A DNA stretch of 64,000 bases from Coleophoma eucalyptorum (taxonomy: Eukaryota > Ascomycota > Leotiomycetes > Helotiales > Dermateaceae): assembly GCA_026120035.1 (NCBI GenBank), contig JALRME010000001.1:2803909-2867908 (forward strand), written 5' to 3'. Below the pieces are notes generated by a model. It was given only the letters and a program-made list of their open reading frames with translations, did no database searches and was not told where the DNA came from. The position numbers were made by a program, and so were the translations under genes. Position 1 is the stretch's first letter. Each line of letters opens with the position of its first letter. Shown piece by piece: positions 21,510 to 34,077 of this stretch.

Positions 21510-23360
21510 TTAAATTTTCATGATGTCTTCATACCTTCTTCGCGGAAGCAGACCACTGAAATGGGGAGCGAATGATGGCATGGTGTATTGCACATTCGCC
21601 CTTGACTTGTATAGGAAATGCCTTAATTGTGTTCCGGGGACGATATCAGCCATTGATGGTCGTCCCTGGCGTACTGCTGCTTTGATGATATCCATACTTC
21701 CGTTCTTCTCCAGTTGGCTCACAACGTCGTCCCGCATCTGCTTTAGTTCATAAAAGCTTTCTTTCTCAGCACTAATGAGAAGGACAGCAATCTCGTCTTC
21801 TCGGCCGGTGCCTTCCGACGTGGAGGGTCGTTCTTCGCCACCTTCTCTATCCTCGAAGGCGTTCAAGAAACTCACATACATATAGAGATATCCCCGATTA
21901 TTGAATCCTGGCAAACAAAGTGGAATCCAGTTTTCACCACCACCTGCCTTGACTCCCCCTGCTTCAAAAAGCATATTGAAGATTAATTGGAGGTCGCTAG
22001 GATGCAAGGAATGACGCTTTGGTCGAACAACGCTGACAAGTCTCCCGCCAGCAACAATAAGACCATAGAGTAATTTTTCAGTGCGAGACTTCAACAGTGT
22101 ATTGTTAATCACATAGCGCTGTGATTTTCGAATCTTTAGACATTCCAGAGCTGATAGCAATGCAGATGCAGATCCCTTGGTGAAGGTATCTGCCAAGGAT
22201 GACAGCAAGGATTCAGTACCTTCCAAAGGCCGACGAAGATCGGTATTTGGTCGGTTCGAGAACAAATGGGTTAGTGTTGGTAGGGTCAAAGTTGAAAGGA
22301 TCTGCATATATAGAGCCTCAAGCTGGGACCGTAACTGAGCATCACTTTCTCCGAGCCTGCTAATGGCAACGAAGTAAAGAGGCCCAGCGATAAAAATTAC
22401 AAACCTTGTTCCTCCAGCCGTGAACCCAAGCAATGGATCCTTAGATCCCTCATAGAACGAGATGAGGGTTTGAATGATTCCAATGTAGCCATTTATCAGG
22501 TTCTGGTCACCATGCCGACTGTATATTGGCTTCCCTGCCGAAGACAGACAAAGATAGTGCTTGTATTTAGCTTTGAATTGAGTTAGAAGTTCCTCTTCAG
22601 CGATGAATTAGCAAATTATCTCATTAAAATCCAAACTTGGATTACCTTCATTGCCACCTTTGGAGTCCACAGGAGCAATTTCATCGAATTCATTCTCGAA
22701 GTTTATCATTGACGTATTCTCATAATCTATGGCTTCGAATGGATTGACCGTATCTGCCTTAGAACTGAGAAGGCGCCATGCTGGACTCTGAGCATTGAGA
22801 TCATCATTTAATAAACTTGCTAGATCTCCGGTGCCCTTCAAAGTCGGTGCATAACTCATAAGACTGGTAGTATCGTCGCCGTCGCCTTCATTCCGACTAG
22901 GTCTTCTTTTTGGTGTCATGGAGCCAGGTGTGTCTAATGCCGAAGATTCGGAAACCGATCTGCTGGCTGGGGTAGAAAAAGTCCCCCTCGAGCCATCTGG
23001 AAAAGACAATGTCTGAATGTCAATTGATGAGACAGCAGTGGTTGGCTTGCTTAGTAGGGCTGGCCGTTTATTGGAAGTATTTAGACCTCCAGATGTCGTT
23101 GGCCTTTCTGGAGTCTGCGAAATATTTGGTCTTGGGGGTAGAGGCGGTCGATAGCTATCCTCATCTCCATCATCTGTTGTAACTTCCACTCGACGCGCTC
23201 CTTCTTGTGGAGCTTCGACCTCGTCTGCCGACATTTGATCCTCGCCAACGGTTACCGCAGTGCTTCCATGGTTGTCTGCCTGCAGAGATTGCCCTGGTAT
23301 GTCTGGTTGTCGGTTACAAATGTCGGAGGAGCTACTTGATACGTCGGGGGAGCTTCTCAT
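21510..23360 (-). CDS. MON1: Vacuolar fusion protein Mon1 (Rab7 GEF subunit)
   Basis: Exons on the minus strand are 23360-22646 and 22594-21510, joined across a 51-bp intron (join [18 protein letters not shown]), about 599 residues. The first 220 residues are Ser/Pro/acidic and disordered. The rest carries the longin-type Mon1 domain: [56 protein letters not shown], and the C-terminal [13 protein letters not shown]. Family knowledge: Mon1 with Ccz1 activates Ypt7/Rab7 on late endosomes, vacuoles and autophagosomes. The gene is divergent from DOP1 with 281 bp between start codons. A 36-codon uORF (23467-23357) ends by overlapping this ATG. Confidence 0.92.
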
Positions 23361-23467
23361 GAGGATATAAGGAGCTTATCGTCAGACGTCATTAGCTTCC
23401 CAATAACTTGAAGCTCAGTTTGGGGTGTAGATGGACTTCGCGGCTTATAGTTTATCCAGGTTGACAT
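23357..23467 (-). promoter_or_regulatory. Upstream ORF overlapping the MON1 start (ATGA)
   Basis: A minus-strand frame from the ATG at 23467 (MSTWINYKPRSPS) encodes 36 residues, and its TGA at 23359-23357 overlaps the MON1 ATG at 23360-23358 as ATGA. If transcribed in the leader it would require leaky scanning or termination-reinitiation to translate MON1. It could also be a chance frame if the transcript starts downstream. Confidence 0.4.
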
Positions 23468-23641
23468 GGATGGCCGTCTCGGAGCAAGGGCTTCATTTGC
23501 AGGGGGAGCAGTAGCCGACACGCCTGCTGCAAGATGCGCGATTCTGAATGCTTGAAGAGGACACGCGTTTGAACAAGCTGACCTACAACAAATAAATCCA
23601 AAAGATGCAAATGACACTGCCTGCTGGATCTTGCAGAAACA

Positions 23642-26600
23642 ATGGCTCTTCAGCCTGCGGGACGTTCCTCGATATCCCCTGAAAGCTCGGGTCGCAACTC
23701 TCCGGTGTCTAGAAAATGGAGGAATCAGTTCGGTGCAGGTACAACTTAGTGTTCTGCGATTATCTTACCTACGGCTGACACATGGAATTTATAGATGAGC
23801 CTCCGAGTAAGGACAAGACCTATCGCAGATATGCCTCTGGTGTTGAAAGATCTCTCTCTCTGTTTGAAACCCAGTTACTCGAATGGGCAGACTACATTAG
23901 TTTCCTCAGCCGTCTTTTGAAGGTATGCAGCTCATAGAACACAATCTAGAGTGGTTTATTCTAATCATAGCAACTAGTCTTTACAAACCCATCCTGCCAA
24001 TACCGTTGCTGTACCCTCTAAAGAGCTTGTTGCAAAACGACTTGCGCAATGCCTAAACCCTTCACTACCTTCTGGCGTTCACCAAAAAGCGTTGGAAGTA
24101 TATGGATTTATATTCTCAATGATTGGCCCGGATACTTTGTCGAAAGACCTACCATTATATCTACCAGGCCTGTCAAGCACGTTGTCCTTCGCATCGCTTT
24201 CTGTGAGGACCCCGTTCCTCGAATTGCTTGAGAAGTACATGCTCAAGCTTGATGCACGATCTTTACGGCCTGCGTTGAAAGCCATTATACTTATGCTATT
24301 GCCTGGACTTGAAGAAGAGACCAGCGAGGATTTTGAGCGCACACTAAAGCTTGTTGAAGGTTTTAAGGATGCTGTGAGGCCGCTGGGCACAAAGGACTTG
24401 GGCTCGAATCACAATACTGGCGATGAGTATTTCTGGCAGTGCTTCTTTCTAGCGACTATTACGGGAAATAGTCGAAGGCTTGGTGCTTTGGCATACATGG
24501 TCCGAAATTTGCCAAACCTGGGTACTATTCCAACTAGTGTAGAAGAAGTTGGGTCGCATCACGAGAAAGGTGCTGTCGAACCAGGCAACTTCGCAGAGAT
24601 TGTGACTTCGCCAGAGCCTGGTTTACTTCTTAGATGTTTTGCGGCAGGTCTTGCGGACGAACAGCTTTTGATACAGCGTGGATTCCTGGATCTTCTCGTC
24701 ACTCACCTGCCATTGAATGCCAATGTCTTACAAACTAGGGTGAAGTCTGCTGATCTTGAGCTTTTGGTTGCAGCAGCATCTGGAGTTGTTACTCGAAAAG
24801 ACATGAGTCTTAACAGGCGTCTTTGGACCTGGCTACTGGGACCTGAACCAAGTGGCCATGAAAACGATGGAGAATATGGCCCTGAATCTCCATTGTCCGT
24901 GTCTGGCGATCCCATGAATGCACAAATGTTCTCTAGGACGCAATACTTTGAGAGCTACGGTTTACGGCCATTGACCCGCGCCCTGATAAAGTTGATAGAT
25001 CAACAATCCAAAAGCCCAGCCGAGCGGGCACGCCCATTTCGAATTTGTCTATCGCTTATGGATCGATGGGAGATAGGTGGCTTAGTAGTTCCTGATATTT
25101 TCTTACTTGTCATCAGCAGTGTGCGCGACTACAAGCGATCTTCAGCCAGCAAGAGTGATTTTGCTGAGGTACTTCGGAGCGCAAGCATGTTCTTTGATGG
25201 CGTAGAAAGCGGACTTATCTGGGGAGAAATTGTAGACTTGATTGCCAAAGCCTTTGGTTCAGGGAATACTACGTTGTCGGAACGACTCGATAAGTTGGCT
25301 TTGGTCCAGTTTATAATCACACATTTCAACGTACGAGAGGAGGAAATGCTCCTAGTACATGCTCCAATGGCGACATTAGTTATATTATCTATGCTTGAGG
25401 ACGCCAAAGACGAAACTGTATCATCGGCCCCGTCACCTCGCTCTTCACAGGAGCTATCGAAGGTAGCGCTCAGCGTTGCGCTAGACTTACTTGAGCTCGT
25501 GCCAGAACGTGCCTTTCAAACTCGTCCATCCACAAGCCAGTCGGAGGTCATCTTGGACCCAAACCAGCTTCAATCAGTTTCAAATCTTGAGATTATTGAA
25601 AAGATCAAGACATTCTACGTCCATGATCAAGGAAATCTTGATGCTTATTCACCACCTTTTTCATCTCAAAATACCAGCGAGCTGCTACTCAGGGAGGCCG
25701 GCAGTATTGCATGCCAGAGTTTGTCTGACTCGTTATCAAGTGCTGATACTGGGTCCAAGACCAGGTTGCTGGTGACAATACTTGCAAAGGTCCCCAAGGT
25801 CGAAAGCCTCGACGCGCCAAAGCTTCTTGCTGCTATGCATAGCAATCTGTCCAAGACTACTCAGTTACCATTTGTGGCTCTCACATGCATTACCTATCTT
25901 GCCACAAATCTTTACTCAACTCACTACATCAGCGAGGCAGATCTTTCTAATCTGGTGGGCCCTTTGGTCCGTCTGGCATGGTCTTATTTATCTGCTTCCC
26001 AACCAAAGTACCACGTCGAAACAGTTCGCTGCTTGTGGCAGCTGCAAGCGGCTCTCTCATTGTCCAATCGCGAAATAGAGGCGGCGATTTGCTCCTTGAT
26101 GACTGAGGATGATGTCAATGGCACCTTCGCGACTAGAAATGCTGATCCAGGCAGGAGTTTCAGCATACTATGGACGCACACATTGCAGGACAATGCTGGA
26201 AACCTTGATCGTCGACCTTCTAAAGCTTCAATGTTAGAAGTGATATCAGTGCCACGAATTTCAAGCATCGCAAACTATGATTTGATGCTTACCAGACCGC
26301 TCTTCATGCTCTTAGACTCCCTCTTAGACGAACGTACTCAGCTCTTCATCACAGTTAGGACTTGGTTGCAAACACTGGTTGGCATTGATAGGTGTGTTTG
26401 CCATTATGGCTTCAAATAAAGCAAGACCCAGCTGACAATATGAAAAGACTTTTCCACCTATTCGTTGCGAAGTTTTCTGGCTTTAGTTTCCTGCAGACTC
26501 TTGTCAAAGAAGACTCAAGTACACTTGATAATTCAGTACATAAGTACACAGATGAAGATGACCTGGATCAATGCGTGTATTATCTCCATACACTCTCAAA

Positions 26601-29529
26601 TATCCTACGCTGGTCGTCAGACAGCACATGGGCAGCGCTTGCAGAAAATACCATATCAACTGACAAGACATTCCAATCACTCTACCGCATAAGTAAGTAC
26701 TATTTCTTCATTTGCATCAAGACTAGTCTGACTACGAACAGCTGCTCGCGATGGAGAGATCACTCTCTTGGAATTTTTCTTGCACGTCTGCCTACGAGCA
26801 ATTGGCGGGTCTTGCGAGCCGAAAGATGACCAGCTAAGAAATCGTGTTATTCAATTCCAACGCACAGCGTTAACGACACTGCATCAGATACTGCTCGGAC
26901 CATATTCGCTACCTTTGGCGGACTTGCATCTGGAAGATGTTTTGATTGACAGACTGGCACAATCGCTTGACGGGCCAGATCCGTTTATCCAAGTGCTACT
27001 GCTGGACGTAGTGTATGCCTCTTTAAAAATCAAATATGCAGCGCTGTCAGAGGCAACAAGTCCTCCCCACTCACCTACATTGGAACACAAAAGGTCTATT
27101 ATACTTGAAGCAGGTTTTAACCCAAGGTCATCGATTACAATGGAGCAGGAAGTCCGCCCATCTGTGCCGGCACCTCCATCCTCACTGGTCAGGTGCTTGC
27201 AAGCTGGCTTCACTGCTGAAAGCAGCCGGCCAGTCCTGGAAAGTTGGGTCAGCTTTCTCACAGAGTGCCTACCTTTCTATACCGAAACAATCTTCCAGAT
27301 TTTGATTCCTTTAGTCGAGACATTATGCTCTCAGGTTGGGGAGACGTTTTCCAATTTGCAGGGCATTTTCAAAGAGTCTGGGCTCAACATGGGAAGAGCA
27401 CCAGCGCCAGAGTCTACCCTTATCTCGTTATTGAATGGCCTAGAGCACGTTCTAGCAAGGGGGCACGAAAGGCTATTGCAAGACGAGTCAAGGATGCCGA
27501 TCGTAAAAAGTCCTGATCAGCCACAAGGATTCTTTGGAAACATGGTCTCTGGTGTTTTTGCATCTGAAACTCCCCAAGCACGAAGCATTACTGCTAACAA
27601 CAGGCTCACAGTCCTCTTGTCATTTCAAGATGCTGTTCGAATATGTTTCCTGATTTGGTCATGGGGAGGTCAGGGCAATGATGGCGGAACTCAAGACGCT
27701 GAGTCGGGAGCCTCATTCATATACACCTCTCTTAGGATGCGGAATCGGGCCAGGAGACTCCTCGAGCATCTTTTTGCTGCTGAAGCACTTGAGTGCCTAG
27801 AAACTGTTGTGGAAGTGTGGCAAAAGTTTAAGAGCACAAACGATCCAAGAGCGCCTATTGCATTCAGTTTTCTTCATGTTCTTGACGGTTCCAGACCAAA
27901 GCATACTATACCAGCCATTTTCAACGCCATCTACAGCCGCACAAACCCAAATGCTCTCGACCCATCCAGGAAATCCACATTGACAGCTTCATTAAGTGAT
28001 ATTGATCTTGTAGTGTTCTTGGTTGAGTATGCTCGATCCATTGAAGATGATGCTATGGATGAAATTTGGATGGATTGCATGACTTTTCTCAAAGATTTGC
28101 TAGCCAATCCGTTCCCGCACCGGCAGACTCTACCAAGTCTTTTGAACTTTGCAGCTATTCTGGGCGAGAAGGTTGACAATACAAATTTTGGTGAGCAGCG
28201 TAGGATGCGGCGAGAGCTTGGAGTAAGTGCATTTTGCTTTTCACAATGCTTTATTAAAACTAACTGAACCAGGATATCTTCCTTCGATTGCTCACGGCAA
28301 TATTTACGACAAGGCCTATGGGCTTCACCGAGAATACCTCCGAAAAGCCATCTGACAGCGATGAGGTTGTCAGCATCCTAGCTTCTATCGCACCAAATCT
28401 TCCCAAAATTCTTGTAGAGCCTGATCGTGTAGCGTCTGCTGCGAATACGATTTCCGCTAGCGTTATTGGTCCCACCTTCAAATCAAGAACCTATCCCGAA
28501 AACGTAACCAAGAGTACGTTGGTTCTTTTGTACCAGTTAGCAAGGTTGCCCAATGCACAAAAGTCATGGAAGAAGGATCTGGGAGATGCTTTCAACGACG
28601 CAAGATTCTTCTCCAACAAAGTCGTGCTGGTGGAGAGTGATTGGCTCCCTTTATTGAGGCAATGGACTTTGAGCGATAAAGAACGAATGCCTGAGCTACT
28701 CTCCCGACTCACCGCACCGTCAACGGCGGGCATCGTCTTCGGTGTTGGAGCTACTTCAGCCAGGTTGGAGGCAGATAGGAAGACCCAGCTCAACCTTCGC
28801 CGTGTGGCAGCACTTGTTCTTGCCACTATGGACGACAACTTCGTTATTGATCTTCCAACTATGCAAGAAAAGCTAGTTGATCTCCTTGGAGCCACATCGA
28901 CATCATCGCCATCCTCGACCACGCGAGCCGACATTTATCTCCTACTCCGGGCACTTGCACTGAAGACTTCAGCGGTTCATTTGGCAATGCTCTGGCCAAT
29001 CATCAATGCTGAGTTGCATGCAGCTATATCCTCTGTCGCAACACCTGATCATAGCCTAGCGTCCGATACATTCAACAGCTATTCCGTTCTCCAGGCATGC
29101 AAACTTCTGGATACGCTCATCTGTATAGCTCCAGATGACTTCCAACTTCACGAGTGGCTTTTCATTACCGATACTATCGATGCAGTTTACAGACCACCAC
29201 ATTTCCGGCCTGTTGCCCTTGTGGATGAGCTCTCAGAGGAGTTGGGATCCACAGCACTCGCATCAATGCCTAGTATGAACACAGCAGAATCTTTGATCTC
29301 ACAATCTGCTATTCGAACACCACTCATCGGTCCTGATGGGATAAGTGATGATATTGTGATGGACAGGAAGGACGAGCTGGTCGGGAAAGTCTTGAGGCCG
29401 TTCTTTGGCCAGTTGAGCATCTTTGCCTTTGAGAGTACATACTCCATGGGTGTTCCAAATTTAGAGGCGTGTAGAGCAGGCTTGTTGAAGGACTTATTTG
29501 ATGAACGCAGTATCGTGAAAGCGCTATAG
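23642..29529 (+). CDS. DOP1: Dopey family protein Dop1 (endosome-Golgi trafficking)
   Basis: Six exons: 23642-23738, 23795-23922, 23978-26391, 26448-26692, 26742-28222 and 28273-29529; introns 49-56 bp; 1,873 residues, in frame throughout. Start MALQPAGRSSISPESS. The Dopey N-terminal domain begins at DKTYRRYASGVERSLSLFE and includes LEWADYISFLSRLLK and the ALEVYGFIF-like segment. The remainder is helical repeat sequence with a leucine-rich C-terminal region, as in full-length Dopey proteins (about 1,700-1,900 residues). Family knowledge: Dop1 binds Mon2 and supports phospholipid flippase function and endosome-to-Golgi transport; the Aspergillus orthologue DopA also affects morphogenesis. The exon 3-4 join reads VGIDR-LFHLFVAKF. 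Confidence 0.93.
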
Positions 29530-30064
29530 AATAGCTGAAAATGATACTAATAACTCATTCAAATTTTCTAGATATTAATTTTACGCCCTTATGTTCCGGA
29601 GAGCTGTTGTGTATTTCCTTTTCAAAAGTCGAAGTGTTCTTGTATAAGCCAGTTTTTTTTTTGGCAATGCTAGCTTCACCGATCAGAAACATATTCTTTA
29701 GTCTTCTTAACAATGAACTATCCATTATCAGACGAATGCGACTTATGTTACTGCCGGAAATGTATTTGACGTACATATTACAGTTAGCTAATTTTGCTCT
29801 AATTTACACAATACTTCCCAACTTGTCCGCAGGAATGAAACGTTGAAGATAAACGTTGGTCAGGCGCGGCGCCAGGCACGCCAGCATCAGTTAACAGCGA
29901 TATGGTCCGAGAATCCTCAGGCCATGACGAGGTTAGACGTGCAACAAAAAACAGTAAATGTCGTCAGTGATAACCTCATCATTCAGGCTTCAACGTTAAC
30001 CGCAGAGATATCCTTCAATTTACAATTTTGATCCAACATAGCACCTTTCGCTTCGCTTCAATTT
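29530..30064. other. AT-rich intergenic between convergent genes
   Basis: Between the 3-prime ends of DOP1 (plus) and TGS1 (minus). AT-rich with several polyadenylation-like stretches. No gene seen. Confidence 0.5.
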
Positions 30065-30974
30065 TCAAAGCGCCGACGAAGCTGCTGCTGCTGGGATATA
30101 AGCCACCAATGCTTTGCTTGCACCTTCCATACAGTATTGCACGACCTCGATCTTCTTATCGTCTGGTGTGAGCTTGGCAATTTGGCGCAAATCGCTCGTT
30201 CGAGGGAGGAAAAGCGCCGTGTCCATGGCCTTACACATATCGTGGATTTGCTTTGCGGAGTAAGGCTGCATGGTATTCAGATCAAAGATATTGTCCAAAC
30301 TGTATCCTACACCTCCCCATGGTGGACTTGCAAAAACTACCGTTTCGTTGGTATTGATATCTGCTTTGGGCAGATATGAGAAACAATCGTCATTGACCCA
30401 TGTAATCTTATCAGCGACTTCATATATTGCTGCATTGTTTTGCGCGCATGCAAGTACTGCGGGATTCTTTTCAACGGCAATAACTTGTGACCAACGTCCG
30501 GAGAGCGCGAATGCAATTGCATTGCCTCCAGCACCAGCAAAAATATCGATAACAGTAGTCTTGGAGTCATCTGTATTTTGCGCAAGATCAGATGCGACGT
30601 AGCTATAGATTTCAATCAGTGGCCATCTATTTTGTGCATAGGAAAATAACATACTTCGCGACGGGTTCGGGAGTAACACCGAACCAAGCATCGTCTGTCA
30701 TGTATATGCCATCGTCATACGCCGACCAAATGCTGTGTCGCTGTTGCCAATATCTAGTTTCTTCTCAGTTATGCTTGCAAGGTGAAATGAAGCTCACCCA
30801 CTTTTGTATGTCCCAAGGAACCTGAGAAATATGTGAGTAATGAAAGCACTCATCTGTCAGAGGGAGCGTGGTGCTCGTATCCTCCAGCTCATTTGAAGTG
30901 GCATATGAGTCTTGTAATCTGTGGCCGTCCTTCGTAGGAATCGGCTCCGTCACCACGTTGTTTGCTATCTGCAT
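30065..30974 (-). CDS. TGS1: Trimethylguanosine synthase (RNA cap hypermethylase)
   Basis: Exons on the minus strand are 30974-30802, 30753-30655 and 30602-30065; introns 48 and 52 bp; about 269 residues. The joins restore WDIQK-YWQQRHSIW and TPEPVAN-YVASDLAQ, both signature Tgs1 segments. SAM-binding motif I is VIDIFAGAGGNA (from about 108), and the catalytic SPPWGG motif is at about 183. The enzyme methylates m7G caps of snRNAs and snoRNAs twice at N2 in the nucleus or nucleolus. Length is typical of compact fungal Tgs1. The start at 30974 is the first ATG in the open frame; a further upstream exon cannot be ruled out. Confidence 0.88.
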
Positions 30975-31837
30975 TGCACTATGGTTCCAGACGAGGTTGT
31001 CGGGACTTATTGCTGTTACTATTCGTAAATTTCAAAATAACTCGCCCTGATATCGATGGTCTGAAGGTGAAATCGTGAGCGTAGGACTTCCTTCGGACGT
31101 AGTCGATGAGAAGTCCTTGGTTACTAGCGACCTAGAACTTTTCGAGTCGGAAGACTGACTTGAATTCGTGGGCAAAGTTTTGGTTGTGACAAATGTCAAT
31201 ACGGGACAAATACAGACTTCACTGTTTCTTCCAAGACCGTTTGCTTCCTTTCGCATCTAGCTGTGCGTTTTCTTAGTTTTGCTGCTCGGAATTTGTGACC
31301 CCGTTTCGTAGGCGCTGAGAAGCTTCTAATACTTGTTGCCGGGCCTATATGGTTCCTCCCGGCATCAAAATGAGATTGCAAAATTATCTGAAGGTACCGA
31401 TTTCTTGCTTCCCGAGAAAGATCTTCCACAAATTGAGCATGTAAACTTAAGCAAATGCAGTGGCGAGTCAAGATATGGAAGAGTCTTTTCTGGGTACCTT
31501 TGAGGGGATTTGAAGAGTAATCCGCAACGAAGTAAAAAGGTGACGGAGAGCTCTTTAAGACTTCATATTATACTCACTTGAAATAGCTGGTTGAAATGAA
31601 TTTCTAGAAGACTTGGTGTAAAATCTACCAGCCTACTATGAGTGAGCTTTCTTAAGGAAGGATGTATTCCCCAGCCCGTCAGGGAGATCCATGTCCTACA
31701 CGTGATAAACTTTGGCGCAAGGCTGACTGACACTAATCCAAATATGGATGACAGGTTGCCTCACGGCTGCCTCGCGATCTTGATGCCAGGTGCGAATATT
31801 TGTCTCTTTAACGTCAAGTTTGCAAGAAACAGTCAAG
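30975..31837. promoter_or_regulatory. Divergent intergenic region, TGS1 / GRH1
   Basis: About 860 bp between divergent starts. A CACGTGA motif lies at 31699-31705, 133 bp before the GRH1 ATG. Minus-strand frames at 31032-31256 and 31196-31471 have no recognised domain; they could be leader sequence of TGS1. Confidence 0.4.
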
Positions 31838-32992
31838 ATGTTCAACGCCCTGAACAGGTTCATATCACGCCTGGACTCCGAGGGTCCAGGCCAAAAAGCT
31901 AATCATAGCTTTGGCATGTTTGGCTTTCAAGTTCTGAGGAATAAGAACCCAGAGCTCGGTGTTGAGCCATGGTTTGACTTTATTATTGGAATCAATGGTC
32001 GCCAAATTGTAAGAAACTAAAGGCTTTCCTCGAGTTTCTGTTAACAAGTTATAGGATGATTCCGATCCTGCATTGTTTGCACAAGAAGTCCGCAATTGTG
32101 GAGGTAGTACAGTTACTCTAGGAATATGGAGTGCCAAGGTACGTCTATGTTACAAGAGCTAAATGCTTACACTGACCAAGTCTAGGGCCAAAGAACGAGG
32201 ACGCTACATATTCCAATATCCAAAGAAATGCCTTCTCTGGGATTAGCCTTACAATGGACTTCACTTAGTGTTGTTGCCAACATATGGCATATCCTCGATG
32301 TGCCTGCCAATTGCCCTGCCGATCTTGCTGGACTTCTACCCTACAGTGATTACATTTTGGGAACGCCTGAAGGAGTCTTACACGGCGAGAGTGGACTAGG
32401 AGAACTTGTAGAGGACCACATTGGTCGTCCATTGCGGCTATACGTTTTCAACAACGAATATAATGTCACGAGGGAGGTCACAATTCATCCAAGTAGAGAT
32501 TGGGGGGGAGAAGGAGCTTTAGGATGTGTGCTGGGGTATGGCGCGCTGCATAGGCTACCCGCGCCATTGCATGAGCCAGTTGCTGCACCTGGAGAAACAT
32601 TATTCGAGACGGAAAACGCTCGGTTTTCGAATGAAGAGGCTAGACCTTTAACTGATGCTGGAGACGCGTCTCAGTTCTTCGTTCCCGCTGCCGCTGAAGC
32701 AGATTTCCTCGTTCCAGCTCAGATGAGCGCACCGCCTATTACTTCTCCAGCTGCAAAGAAGAAGGAGAAGAAGCATGGACATAGCCCGAACAAGCTGATG
32801 GATGACTACTTCAATGAAGGAGAACAGAAGAGTCGGGAACTCGACCATGCTCCCAGCATAAAGAATACGCTACCGCCTCCACCAAAGTCCGGCGGGCCTC
32901 CTAGAGCAGGACCACCGCCACCAAAAGCAGCAGCAGCAGAGCCAGCGTCACCACCAGCAGGTGAGAAAACAGAAGATAGTGGTGTAGACTAA
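31838..32992 (+). CDS. GRH1: GRASP-domain Golgi protein Grh1
   Basis: Exons 31838-32008, 32055-32138 and 32186-32992; introns 46 and 47 bp; 353 residues. Two PDZ-like GRASP repeats occupy about residues 10-205 (FGFQVLRNKNPELGVEPWFDFI with INGRQI; then GLALQWTSLS, ANIWHILDV, SPADLAGL-type NCPADLAGLLPYSDYILG, RPLRLYVFNNEYNVTREVTI). The proline-rich, disordered tail ends PKAAAAEPASPPAGEK. The N-terminus MFNALNRFISRLD lacks Gly2, so it cannot be myristoylated as animal GRASPs are; it can form an amphipathic helix, as known for yeast Grh1. Family role: Golgi/ERES organisation, COPII tethering with Bug1 and unconventional secretion. Confidence 0.92.
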
Positions 32993-33151
32993 TCGATCGC
33001 TTATCGTCAAAATCCATTTCGTATTTACAAGACCTAACTCCAACGCCCAGTTGCTATGTCTATCTCGCAGATGCTTAAGAGACTTTTCTTTCTCGATTTA
33101 AATGTGTTCATACAGTTCCTCCTTGCACCGATGAAACTGCACTATAATCGC

Positions 33152-33784
33152 TCAGTTTATGAAGTTGACGCAGAAGAAGTGAAGAATCAAGCTTCCAAAA
33201 ACATAATCCGCAAAAGCCCTATACGCATATTAGCTTGCCGTAGTATAGTCTTATCTCCCTGAAGTTATGGATTTACCTTTCTGGTGAAACTGAAGTAAAC
33301 TCAGCCTTGTTCTCTGTGTTCGTTTGGATTCGTAGAGAAGCTATTTCCAATTATCAGCACTTGTCCATAGTGTATATCAGGCCAATTACCAGTTAGAACA
33401 AACTGTCCAACAGTAGCAGAGAAGCCCGAAAGGAAAGCATTGAAGGGCTAAGTAGTAAAGTGTTAGATTAGTAGATCACTTTGGAAGCAATTGAACGATA
33501 CATACATAGTTTCCAGCAATGACACAGTACATGAATTGCAAAGCTCCCACAACGACTAAGAAAGTCATGAAAACATCAATCAACTTTGTTCGTTGTGGTG
33601 TTGTGTCGAGATAGTTTTGCCATACAGACAGGGCGATTTCTTGGGGTGAGAGGTTGCTGGAGCTTGATTTGGGTGTGCTCTTGACTGGTGCTGATGGGGC
33701 AGGTGTCGCGACTGGTGTGGAGATCTGATTTGTTACCGGAGCAGATGGAGTTGACTCCCGAGCATTCGATCGTTTTGGTGCCAT
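33152..33784 (-). CDS. OST2: Oligosaccharyltransferase subunit Ost2 (DAD1)
   Basis: Four minus-strand exons: 33784-33506, 33447-33390, 33340-33277 and 33218-33152; introns 58, 49 and 58 bp; 155 residues. The single long frame stops after exon 1, so the C-terminal half is recovered only by splicing: PFNAFLSGFSATVGQFVLT, ASLRIQTNTENKAEFTSVSPER, AFADYVFGSLILHFFCVNFIN. This matches DAD1/Ost2 end to end, including the conserved SLRIQ, ERAFADY and the last helix. Three membrane spans are seen. The N-terminal 45 residues are a Ser/Thr/Pro-rich, Lys/Arg-bearing fungal extension. The protein is part of the OST core that N-glycosylates proteins in the ER. It is divergent from the TMEM14-like gene. Confidence 0.93.
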
Positions 33785-34077
33785 TGTGTACGTTTGGTAA
33801 AGAGTGAATTACAGCTTTGGGAAATCGTACCTTGCTGGAGCTTTGGAAGAGACACGACGCACTCTCGGGTCTCCGGCACGTAATAACATTGCCCCGATAC
33901 CCCCGCCCCGATGGTCAGTATGTGAGCTAGTGAGTCCGACTACAACTTAATAATACATTCTTGATTCTTGTTTGATATCATTTCTGTAACCAGAGGAGAA
34001 GTATTTCGATAATTATCGAGTTCCGTACTTCAAACAGAAGCTCTCTGAGATTTTCAAACGCAGGATAGGACGCAAAT

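Noticed and set aside
29555..29846. Frames of 60-100 codons after DOP1
   Set aside because: AT-rich chance frames in a convergent 3-prime region.
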